NCBI GenBank assembly: GCA_039707655.1
Contig: CM077664.1
Coordinates: 193,868,195 to 193,932,194 of the forward strand
DNA from: Elymus sibiricus
Lineage: Eukaryota; Streptophyta; Magnoliopsida; Poales; Poaceae
DNA length: 64,000 bases
Direction of reading: 5' to 3'
Position 1 is the stretch's first letter; every line of letters begins with the position of its first letter. The translations under genes and the position numbers were made by a program. The notes beneath the pieces were generated by a model, which saw nothing but the letters and a program-made list of their open reading frames with translations, was not told where the DNA came from and searched no databases. Below are positions 34,557 to 45,690 of the stretch, piece by piece.

Positions 34557-36749
34557 CTAGTTCTTCTTCTTTTGGATCCACATCAACTTGATGGGAATCC
34601 TTGGAGTTGTAGTAGCACTTGATGAAGTAGAACTTGATGAAGTCTTGGGAACCCACTTGACCATGGCTTGAGGAGCTTCTTCAAATGAGTCAATCTCTTC
34701 TTGAAGCTTGTCCTTGCCTTTTAGCTTGTGGTCTTGTGGTAAAAGGTCTTCTTGAGCTTGTGTTCCCTTGAAGGAAGTAGGATCATACTTCTCTTGTTGA
34801 GGAACAAACTTCGTCTTGGGGTATTGACCTTCTTCCCACTCAACTCCATCGGCATTGAACTTTCGTTCAAAACCAACACCTTGGTTCTTCCGGTGCCTTC
34901 CTTGCTTGCGTACAATTTCCTCAAATTGTTTACTCCCAGCAAGACTCTTGTAGACACCTTTTTCTATAATTCCTTTCAATAGCATATTTTCTTGCTCAAG
35001 TGTAACTTGGCTAAGAGAATCATTAGTGGAATCAATAGAACTACTAGAAGCAACAACATTGGATTTAGCATTGTTATTGTTACTACTAGAGATAGAACCA
35101 TTTTTACCCTTGTTGCTAGTTTGCTTAGGTTTAACTTGTGGCATAAAGGTAGACAAGAGTAAACGTTTGGCAAGATATGAAGAACTCTTCTTTCGAAGAT
35201 CGTCATTGATAGCCTTAAGAAACTCATGCTCTTGCTCTAAATTTAGCTTCTCGAAGCATAGCTTCTCATGAGTTCTTAGAAGTTCTCTATGATCCTCTTG
35301 AGTTGTTTCATGAGCTAACTTAAGAGCATTTAGTTCTTTAGTTAGGTGCTCAATCTCCTTCATAGCATTGTCACTCGTTTCCTCTTGACTATCATGATTA
35401 CTAGCATTTTCATCATAGCTCACATTACTAGCCCTATCAACAAGTAAATCATCATCACCAAGCAAATCATCTTCATCACTATTAAAATCAACATACTCGG
35501 GGTGTGATACCTTGGGGCCTTTTGCCATGAAGTATCTTCCAATTCCTTCATTTGGTGAGTTAAATAGATCGTAGGAGTTGGATGACACGAGTGCAAGTCC
35601 GGCAACACCTTCATCTTGACTATTGTCGGAGTTGGAGTGATAACTTCTCTCGGATTGGTTGTCGGAGTCGGAGCCGGAAACCCATTCACCAACATGAGCT
35701 TGATGTCTTCTTCTTGTGTAGCTCCTTGATGACTTGTCTTTCCTCTCCGAATCCTTACTTCTTCAAGAGTGTCTTCATTCATAATAATCATCTCTACTCC
35801 TTATCTCCTTACGAGGTGATTCATCTCTTCTATGTCTTCCTCTTGGTGATTCGTCTCTTCTCTTGTAAGGAGCCGTACACTCATTTGAGTAGTGTCCGGG
35901 CTTTCCACAACTGTAGCAATTATGGTCACGACTTGATGATCTTCTCTCATAGTGTCTTGAGATAGAGTTTCTTTCTTTTCCTTTGTTCTTGTAGAACTAG
36001 TTGAACCTTTTCACCATTAGGCTAATCTCTTCATTGGATACTAGCTGGTCACTTGAAGTTGTTGGAGCATCGGTTGAGGCTTTGTAAGCACCACTTGACT
36101 TGTTGTGCAGCTCCTCTTTGTCCTTGAGTGACATTTCATGAGCGACAATCCTTCCAATGACTTCCGTGGGCTTGAGATCTTTGTAATTTGGCATCATTTG
36201 GATCAATGTGCAGACGGTATCATATTTTCCATCCAAAGCTCTAAGTATCTTTTTGATGATGAATTTTTCGGTCATCTCTTCACTTCCTAAGCCAGCAATC
36301 TCATTTGTGATGAGAGCAAGCCTAGAGTACATCTCTGCGACTCCTTCACCATCCTTCATCTTGAACTTATCAAGTTGACTTTGGAGCACATCCAACTTAG
36401 ATTCCTTGACGGATTCGGTACCCTCATGCATATCAACCAAAGTATCCCAAATTTCCTTTGCATTCTCAAGGCGGCTGATTTTGTTGAATTCTTCGGGACA
36501 TAGACTGTTGAATAGAATGTCACAAGCTTGAGCATTGTATTGCAACATCTTCAATTCTTCCGGGGTTGCTTCACGATCCGGTTCCTTGCCATCCTCAAAG
36601 AAGTCACCTTGCAAGCCAACACGAACAATAGCCCAAACGACAGGGTTATGACCAAGAATATGCATTTTCATCTTATGTTTCCAACTTGCAAAGTTTGTAC
36701 CATCAAAATATGGACTTCTACGGTGATAGTTACCCTCACTAGACGCCAT
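34557..36749 (-). pseudogene. gag: P2 Gag, one frame with three in-frame stops
   Basis: The minus-strand ATG at 36749 (MASSEGNYHRR) starts a 731-codon frame ending in MWIQKKKN. It has FDGTNFASWKHKMKMHIL near the N-terminus, a zinc knuckle CYSCGKPGHYSNEC (about 35924-35883), an acidic segment, a coiled coil (about 35365-35190) and a GVGFERKFNADGVEW block near the end. These parts are in the same order as P1 Gag, and the terminal KKN-stop is shared. Stops in the same frame, with no frameshift, lie at 35997-35999 (TAG), 35775-35777 (TGA) and 35763-35765 (TGA). The protein would package element RNA, but this copy is inactive unless the stops are read through. Confidence 0.85.
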
Positions 36750-36819
36750 ACTCTCCTAGGTTGTGAAACCAAGGCTATGATCACCAAATCTATGGAGATC
36801 AAGGCTTACGGAGACCAAA

Positions 36820-36831
36820 GCTATGATACCA
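36820..36831 (-). promoter_or_regulatory. P2 primer-binding site (tRNA-iMet, one mismatch)
   Basis: On the minus strand TGGTATCATAGC begins two bases after the 5' LTR end and differs from the canonical site at one base. Confidence 0.9.
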
Positions 36832-36833
36832 CT

Positions 36834-38408
36834 TGTAGGATCGAAAGTATGTCTAGAGGGGGTGATTAGACTACTTGACCAAATAAAACCTAACCTTTTC
36901 CCAGATTTTAGTTGTTGGCAGATTTTAGCAATAGTACATGTCAAGCATCACCCTACACATGCAATTCTAAGAGTATAGCAGCGGAATGTAAGCAATTGCA
37001 TATGTATGTAAAGGAGGGATTGGAGATTTCAAACGTAATGAAGACACGGTGGTTTTTGGCGTGGTTCCGATAGGTGGTGCTATCGTACGTCCACGTTGAT
37101 GGAGACTTCAACCCACGAAGGGTAACGGCTGCGCGAGTCCACGGAGGGCTCCACCCACGAAGGGTCCACGAAGAAGCAACCTTGTCTATTCCACCATGGC
37201 TTACGTCCATGAAGGACTAGCCTCACTCGGGGTAGATCTTCACGAAGTAGGCGATCTCCTTGCCCTTACAAACTTCTTGGTTCAACTCCACAACATGTTG
37301 GAGGCTCCCAAGCGACACCTAACCAATCTAGGAGACACCACTCTCCAAAAGGTAATAGACGGTGTGTTGTTGATGAACTCCTTGCTCTTGTGCTTCAAAT
37401 GATAGTCTTCCCAGCACTCAAACACTCCTCACAGATTTGGCTATGGTGGAAGAAGGATTTGAGTGGAAAGCAACTTGGGAAAGGCTAGAGATCAAGGTTC
37501 AAATGGTAGGAATGGAATATCTTGATCTCAACACATGAGTAGGTGGTTCTCTCTCAGAAAATGAATGGTGGAAGTGTAGGCACGTTCTGATGGCTCTCCT
37601 TACTGAGAAGGAGGGGGTGGAGGGGTATATATAGCCTCCACACAAAATCCAACCGTTACACACTTTTGACCCAACTCGGTGGCACCGAAACAATCATCTC
37701 GGTAGCACCGAACTGTGTAGAAGATATGAATGTTAGGAATCTCGGTGGGACCGATACAGACAACTCGGATGGACCGAAGTGCAATGGCTAGGGCAATCCT
37801 CATCTCGGTGGCACCGATTGCATCAACTCGGTAGGACCGAAGTGAAGCAATAAGGCAACAGAGAGTTGGCAAGCCATCTCGGTGAGACCGATATGCATAA
37901 CTCGGTGAGACCGAAGTGAATGCAACCGATTATAGAGAGTTGGCAAGGCCATCTCGGTGGGACCGAGATCCATTTTGGTGGATCCGATTTGTTAGGGTTT
38001 GGCAGTGGCTAGGTCTTGGATGAACTCGATGGGGCCGGATTGGATATTTCGGTGGGGCCGAGTTGGACTTTAGGTTTAGGACATATTTGGGTAGAGAGAG
38101 TGGTTGAGGGTTTAGGAATACTGTCACTAAGCACTTGAGCAAAAGGACCATTAAGCAACACCTCATCCCCTTTTAATAGTATTAGCTTTCCTATGGACTC
38201 AATGTGATCTTGGATCACTAAACCAAAAATGTAGAGTCTCGATCCTTTACCAATCCTTGTCCTTAGCATTTTGAGGGGTCCACATCTCTAGTCCATGCCA
38301 TGCCAATCATTGAACATCCTGAAATCTTAATCTTGAATGGACATTAGTTCAATGAGATATATGTTGTTATGAATTACAAAAACCACCAAGGGAGCAAATG
38401 TGCTTTCA
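36834..38408 (-). mobile_element. P2 5' LTR
   Basis: This 1,575 bp stretch matches 28609-30189. On the minus strand it starts TGAAAGCACATTTGC and ends CGATCCTACA. It has a TATATATA box at 37626-37633 and the palindrome array at about 37673-38070. It sits next to the primer-binding site, so it is the 5' LTR of a minus-strand element. Confidence 0.95.
37673..38070 (-). repeat. Array of short palindromes in P2 5' LTR
   Basis: This is the same TCGGT-N3-ACCGA array as at 29455-29850. It differs by a few substitutions that mostly hit single half-sites (for example CTCGATGGGGCCGGA near 38024). Confidence 0.85.
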
Positions 38409-38905
38409 GCATATATCTATGAGATCATCTTTATTGCAGGAAAACATTGTCTGAGGCATATACACTTGTGACTCCTTTGCTCTCCTTTGCTCTGATTATT
38501 CCTCGAACATCTAATTTGCAGGAAAAGTTATATCTTGTGTGGATTTAATCGGTGTTCTGAGAAAATCTTCATGGCGTATCCTTTTGCCACAACGTTTTCA
38601 TGCTATCTTTGCTATCTAACTAATCTATGTCAAAGGTTGTGTGTGGCAGGAAATATCTCAGACACCGTCGAGTGCATTGGATGAAACTACGAATGAAGCC
38701 ATCTGCTAATGTCACTCATACGAAGATTAATCTCGCCACCCTACGTATTATCTCCTATGCTTACTCCAATCAGAATAATGCATATCTTTAGGGGGAGCGT
38801 ATTTTATCTTCGTATTTATCTCTCGTCTATCACACTTCATTTCATTCTGTTATCTATCTATCGATGTGTTCTGTTTTGTCAACAATCGTCCAAAAAGGGG
38901 GAGAT
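38409..38905 (+). mobile_element. P1 3' non-coding region, second part, with purine tract
   Basis: It begins with the right GCATA duplication of P2 (38409-38413) and continues the P1 3' region interrupted at 28608. AAAAAGGGGGAGA at 38892-38904 is the purine tract that precedes the P1 3' LTR. No coding frame is seen. Confidence 0.85.
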
Positions 38906-40525
38906 TGTTGGTGCAATACTTGCCCTCGTATGTTTTGGAGATTGTTGACAGAAACAGGCATGGACTGATTTGTTTGCTAGTGCACACAAAGAGAAATAGT
39001 CCATGCTGTACCGAAGAGAATGCTGTCTCCGGTGTACAGTTCGAGGAACTTCACCGAAGAATATCTGCGTTGCAGAGAAGTACGAGCTACATCATGTGAG
39101 GACTTGTAGATGAGAAGAATGAAGTGAAGGAGATGACCCCTCGAAAATTTCATTGCTGACGCGAAGCAATTGGTTCGGTGATTCTATCCGAAGAATTTGA
39201 CTGCAGCGGTGAAAGATGAAGACGAAGTGAAGACGTAGCATTCTTTTCGTTGTTCCTCTTTCATTCATTTGAGTCATAGGACCTCCGTACTATTAAGAGG
39301 GGTATAGGTTCTCGAAGCTTAGATCCGCTGTGATGCTTAGCCCAAACCTATGCGAGACTGAGAGAAATCTCTTTATGCTTCGAATGATTACCTACCAGCA
39401 AGAGACGTTGTTCTTCTTCGCTGTAGGAGATATCTTTCGAACTGAGGAGTTAGCATTACTTGCTCCGCACGTAATGTTACCGTTGTGCTCAATTCCGACC
39501 GTTGGACTCGTGTCGTTCGGCCATTGGCTGCTCCACATGTCCAATTTGGTCATTTCCCATCAGGGAAGGCTGCGGCTATAAATAGCCACCCTGCTCCAAC
39601 GTTGCCCGTTGGCTGCTCCGCTTAAGATTTCTGAGAAGATTGATTGAGCAACCCCTCTCCGAGTGATTTGAGTTTAAGATCCACCGAGAGAAAAAATCAA
39701 GAGCCGAAACTTAGACAGTGGTTGAGCATCACAGTAGTTCTGAGTTAGAGTTCTTGTACCTATTACTATTGAGAGCTGCGCACTCTCTAGATGGATAGGT
39801 GTCGGCTCGAGTGTCGAAGAGTAATTGTCTTCACCGAGCAAGATCTTCAGCAACCAAGAGTCATTGTGGTTCGCGAAGAAGTCTGTCGAAGGTTTGGAGA
39901 TCGCCGACAAGTATCTACCACGAGTGAAATCAACTGGAGTCTGATCAGCTCCGAGTTGAAGGAGAATAGGGCGAGGAGAGTTTATCCTCTGTGTTAAATC
40001 ACAACCCCTCCAACCAGACGTAGTCCTTTGGCAGAAGGGCGAACTGGTCTACCAAATTCTCCTGTCGCCATCGTGCACCACTGGTTCGCTTTACACTACT
40101 GCATTTCATTCAGCAGTTTACCTTCGTGCTCAGTGTCGATAGTTGTATCTGATCAATCACAGTTTTTCCATCGTCTCAGGCTAGTTTAATTCTCCTCGTA
40201 TATCTGTAAGCCGGGGTAATTTTTTTCTCTACCGAATCCTTATCCTGTCATCCATCTCTGTGCATTTCCATCATTGTCATTACATTGTTTTTCCTCGTGC
40301 CGCTGGATCTGCTCGTATATTGCATTAATATCTGTTGAACTTGTGATCGAATGATAACTGATTTATACTTCGACATATTTATCATTCTATAGCGAGCTCT
40401 TTCAAGTGTTACTCTACCGAACCATATCATTCCGCTGCTGTGTTTGGGATTGGTTCAAAACCTTCGCAAGAATTTTTGAATCTCCCATTCACCCCCCTCT
40501 GGTCGATATACTCTCGGTCCTAACA
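38906..40525 (+). mobile_element. P1 3' LTR
   Basis: This 1,620 bp stretch matches 19092-20712. It starts TGTTGGTGCAATACTTGCCC and ends GGTCCTAACA, with a TATAAATA box at 39577-39584. GGAAC at 40526-40530 follows as the right target duplication. Confidence 0.95.
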
Positions 40526-43500
40526 GGAACACCCCGTATTCCAGCCCAGATATCAAGTCTTCTGGAATATGGCACTGCTTGGCATAGAACAAATCAGCTC
40601 TTTATTACAAATAATCGTGGAACCAGGGTCCGATATTACAAAGGTTACAGGGTCATGGCGACACCTCGCCTGCTAAGGAAGTTCTATGCTAGCAGCGGAA
40701 CATCTCGAAGCGGAATAAATTCTAGTAGCGGAACAACGACAATGGTGATGGACTCCACTCTACAGGGACTCTGGCTGGGACGCAATCCTAGAGTGCAACT
40801 TTGGGATCCTCGACAATCAATCAATCACGGCATGACCTGCAATCTGGCACGACACGCCAGGTGAGTACTTTGAATGTACTCGCAACTCACAGCAACCAAA
40901 GCAATCAAGACAAACAACGGCATGGCATTTACAGGTTAATCCTCAATGATGAACACGATACTACTAGAACAACATGAGCATGGCATGTACATATAATTCA
41001 TGATATGAACATGATGGTACTAGCACTAGCATGCAAGGGGGTCGACGTTTAAGGTCTCATGGACTCACTTACTCTGCTCGGAGGTTATCTCGTAACCACC
41101 ATAGGTATCAATCTTTCTTACCGTCGTGATCATCACACGATCACCTAATGATCAACCATCATCAAGAATACCATCGTGATCATCTCGTGACCACATGAAG
41201 ATCAACCAACTTCTTTTCTCATCGAACCGGAGTTGTTATTATTCAGGTTATTATTACTGTTGACCCATAGTGTGACCTACTACGAACTGTGTCCATGACC
41301 GAGGACGCGGCTATCGATAGATTATACACTCTGCAGAGGTTAGTACACTGTACCCACACCACGGAATTCATGGCCTCATGCTCCCATTTGGGTGGACCAA
41401 CGACATTCCGACAAAACCAATCTATTGCATGACACTCTCCCAGCCACTCCGAGAAACTCCCCTTTGGGCTATGTCATGGGTGGCCCCGATGTCAACTCGT
41501 GACATCCGCCACCTATGTGGCTGCACCGTCGTGGCCAAAACAAAACATCGTCCCAATCGGGGACCTCGGTACCGTAAAACTCGGGGACACAAGGCTATGG
41601 CCGCCTACCTGATCAGGGTAGCGCGCGCCCATAACCTTCCCTAGTAGGAGGCACCGGCGAGAGGCATGATAATAGACCTCATTAGGGCCTCCCCATCCAG
41701 GCAAGTGTGGCTGCACTGGTGAGCTCGATTCGGTGGCACCATGACTCAGCCAACAGCCTTGTTCAAGTTCGATTAATGTCAGGTTCAACTTGAATGGTGA
41801 TGAGCTGAGTCATAATAACATAATGAAATAACCATGCATATGAGCATGATATCAGTGTAACCATGGATGGGCAACATAACCATTTAACATCATTACATCA
41901 ACAATGATAAATCATTTAGTCTACGGGATGCAAATGAACATAGCATAACGATAATCATGAATATCACAAGTAGTTTCATATCAAACCGTAACTACTCATG
42001 TGAGCATATCATTATCACTAGCATCGGAAGTGATTACAAGAATAAAGCATGATAATAATAACATTAGCAATTAATCATATCACTTACTAGATAAAAATGA
42101 ACATGGCATAAGCATGGACATGGATGCACAAGCATGTTCAAAGTATTAGCAAAATCATTAAATGAACAAGCAATTATTTAAATATTACAGTGGAAACTAT
42201 GGCTACTGCAATGCCATCATGCAAGTGGCTGTTGTGGCTTGCCTGGGTATGAAGGATTCACCGGGGAGAAGTGCGAGACACTCGCGGAAAAATTTGCCGA
42301 AAACGTTTCCCTCTCGAAGGGGGCTGTTTAAGGGCAAGGGCAAAATGGTCATTTTTAGAATGTTAGAGCATGGTGAAAATGATTCCATCGGAACGGGCTC
42401 GACGAACAGAGAACGTGGGCTTTGGAATAACCTGATTCGGAGTCACGGTTAAAAAGTTGTGGCCGTTCGTTCGTTAGGCAGAAAACAAATAAAATCTGTC
42501 CATTTCTGCTGCTAACGGGTGAACATTCACAATATAAGGGTTTCGGCGACGACGGCTGAAAAACAGAAAGCGCATTCTGGAGAGTACGCTTTCCAGAGGA
42601 GGAAGGGTATTTTTGCCCGAAGAAGAACTGGAGTACGCTTTTCGTGGAGGAAGACGTATTCTGAAGAATACGCCTCCACTTATCCACGTCAGCGGGCCGG
42701 CCTGGTCAACGCGTAGAGGCTGACGAGTGGGACTGCGGGTCCCACAGGGGGGCTCGTCTTCTACCTCCTTCCGTTCGCCTGCGGTACAGAAGAGCAGCAA
42801 GGCAAAGGCACGGCCGACGCTGGCCCCGGCGGCTCCGGCCACCTCAGGCGCAGCTCCGACCACCGGCGAGCACGGGAGGGAGCGCCGCCTCCGTCCTGGC
42901 TGGATGCGGACACCGAGGACGGCCGTAGCAGCGGCGGCTAGGGGGCGCCGCGGACGAGGCAGTCGGCCGTCAACGGGGCGCACGGCACGGCGGCGGGGAG
43001 GAGGGACCGAGGCTATGGGGTGGGTCTAGGGTGGTGGTGGAGGCGTCTAGTGGTGGCAGCAGGGAGAGGGAGGCGCCGTGCCGCTCGAATTTGAGCGGAC
43101 CGAAGCGGCGGTCATGGTGGCAATGGCGAGCGAAGAGAGCTCCTCGAGCTCAATGGAGTGGCTAGGGTGGATGCTATGAGGGAGGAGAGGAGGTTTAGCT
43201 GCTCGGGGAGGCTCGGGAACGGCTTAAATAGCCGGGGTGAGCTCGTGGTCGGGGCGACGCGTGCGCCGCCCGCCGGGGCTTGGGGACGCGCGGAGGAGCA
43301 GAGGCGACGCGTCCAGAGGGTTCACGAGGAGCAGAGGGAGCTCGGGCGTGCTCGAGAAGGCTCGGGGCGGCGTGGCCGACCGACCGTGGTGGAGCAGACG
43401 CGGTCTGCTCCCGGACGTGGTCGCCGCGACGCGTCGGGCGAGAGAGAGGAGGGGGAGAGGGGCCAGGGGGCTACGTGGGCGATGGAGGAGGGTGGACGGC

Positions 43501-44897
43501 ACCAGGGGACGAGCAGAGGCGGACGGGGAGAAGGGACCCGCAGCAAAACGACGCAGAGAGCGCGACAATGGCCTCCCAGCCGCGTGGTCACCGCATGCAC
43601 AGGCGCACGCGGTGTGCTATGGCCAGTAAAAACATGTCTAGCGTGTAGTCCTACCAAAGTAGGATCTCTCTGAAGTGATAGAACGAAGAAAGCCACTTTG
43701 TGCTAATGGGTAGAATCAACAGAAGTTTGCTGTAGCCAACTTGATCATGAAGTTGTGGTCAAAATAAAAGGGATAAGGGATAACCAGGATGTCACAGGGG
43801 TTTAGGGTAGGAAGGACTACAATCCTGTGAAATATGAAAGGAGTTGGACCAGGATTTAACATAGTTGCTTTACAACTGCAAAATCTGGTCCAGAAACTAG
43901 ATCATGAAGCTGCACTCACATGGAGTGTTGGATAGAGCTAAAATTTGGTGTAGGATGATTATTTGGGCATATGAAGGCACTATCAAAATTTCATACCATT
44001 TGGATACACCAACTTGGTACTTCCTTCACAATGCTTTCTACTGGACAGAAACTTGGGGGAATTTTGTGGAGAAAATGGCTTGGCAAAATGATGTGAACCT
44101 TGGCATGCCCAATGGATATAGGGATATTTAGGTCCTGGATTAATTTCAGATTTTATGAAGCAATACAAAATATAGTTGCTTCACAAACTGAAATTATGAC
44201 CAGAAACAAATATTGGATGGTGTGCTCACATATATTGTTGTATGGAGATGAAATTTGGTAGAGAGTAATGATTTGATCATATGAATGATCTATAAAAATT
44301 TCAACTCATTTGGATTAGCCTAGCCAGTACTTCCTTTACAAAGCTTCTCTCTGGTCAAAAACTTTGGAAATTTGTTGAGGAAGATTTACTAGGCAAATGA
44401 AGTTGCATTTTGGCATGAAGCAATTATTTGGTTATTAAAGAGTGCTCAAAAGTTTTAGGGCAATCAAGAAAATATAAATAGCACTTCCTTCACAAAGTGC
44501 CATTCTGGACAGAATAGGAAATGAATATTCCTGAATTATTTTTGAACTAGGCAAGGATGGATTTTGACATATTAGTGGAATATATGACCCAAAGAATTTA
44601 TGAGAATTTTGTGGGAATTTTGGGAATGACAGAAATATAGGTTGCTTCACAACCTAGGGCAAAAAGGACTATTCCTTTAATAGAAAAAGGAATATTCCCA
44701 AGAAATAAAAATTAGGGTTGGGCTAAGATGGAAATGACATGGTCTTGAGAAAGATTTGAGAGTGACAAGCCGCTTGGGAGAAGAAGAAGAGATGATCTTC
44801 CCAGGTTTCAAGACCACAGAGCCACCGAAAAGAACTCCAAATAAAACGTCGAAGAAATCCAAAAGAAAAAGAAAGGGCCAAAAATCGGGGTGTTACA
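40526..44897 (-). mobile_element. Solo LTR S (G1 family), main part
   Basis: It is the reverse complement of the G1 LTR from its GGAACACCCCGTATTCC block to the TGTAACACCCC start at 44897. The TATTTAAG box is kept on the minus strand (43223-43230). With the 30 bp stub at 19062 it makes one full LTR of about 4.4 kb, flanked by GTTTC on both sides and lacking any internal region. It is therefore a solo LTR left by LTR-LTR recombination. Confidence 0.92.
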
Positions 44898-44902
44898 GTT
44901 TC

Positions 44903-45690
44903 TTGTTTTATCACTAGTTTGGTTTATAAAATAAAACTACAAAAAAAATGGAATTGAGGTTGCCTCAAATGCTTTATCTTTATAATGTCTTTCTTGAAAA
45001 TAAGGATTCCGATAATTGTGCTCAATTGTTAGAGGAAGAATTTAATAAAATGTTTAATGTGAGTCTTTTGAATGATGAGCATGATTGCAATGTTGTTAGT
45101 ATGCTTTCTATGAATATCCATGATGCTAATGATATGCAAAGTCATAAGCTTGGGGATGCTATGTTTGATGAAGATGATATTTTTAGCCCCCCAAGTTTTG
45201 ATGAGCAAATTTATTATGATGATACATGCCTCCTATCTATGATGATTACAATTATGGAAGTGGGTTTGGAACAGTGTCAACTTTATGTAATAATGATCCC
45301 ACTATTTTGGAGGGTGTTGAATCTTATTGGAATAATGATAAAAGTGGATTTGGAGAGTTCATGACTTTATTTAATGATGATTCCACTATTTTGGAAGAGG
45401 TTACAATTGACTATGATAAGAAAGTTGCTATCTATGATGATTATTGTGATGACATGTATGCTATATTGAATAATGATAACTATGAAACTTGTCAACATGA
45501 TTTTAATTTTCAATTTGGTTATGCCAATCAAGTATCTCATGATAGTTATTTTGTTGAGTTTGCTACCACTATTATGAATGAGAAGAAAATTGCTTATGTG
45601 GAGAGTAGTAAAAATTCTATGCTTGTGGATCATGAAAGGAATGATTTGTGTGATGGATATATTGTTGAATTCATTCATGATGCTACTTAA
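44903..45690 (+). pseudogene. Element A ORF remnant, function unknown
   Basis: Two overlapping frames carry one protein: 44948 to about 45225, starting MELRLPQMLYLYNVF, then from about 45226 onward, starting PPIYDDYNYGSG and ending at TAA 45688. A single frameshift separates them. The protein is acidic and rich in Asn, Asp and Tyr, with no recognised domain. It resembles the poorly conserved frames of abundant non-autonomous Triticeae gypsy elements rather than a Gag or Pol. A likely role is unknown. Confidence 0.45.

Noticed and set aside
19092..40525. A 1.6 kb duplication 18 kb apart as a segmental duplication
   Set aside because: The copies have TG/CA ends, flanking A/GGAAC, a primer-binding site after the first and a purine tract before the second. 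They are LTRs.
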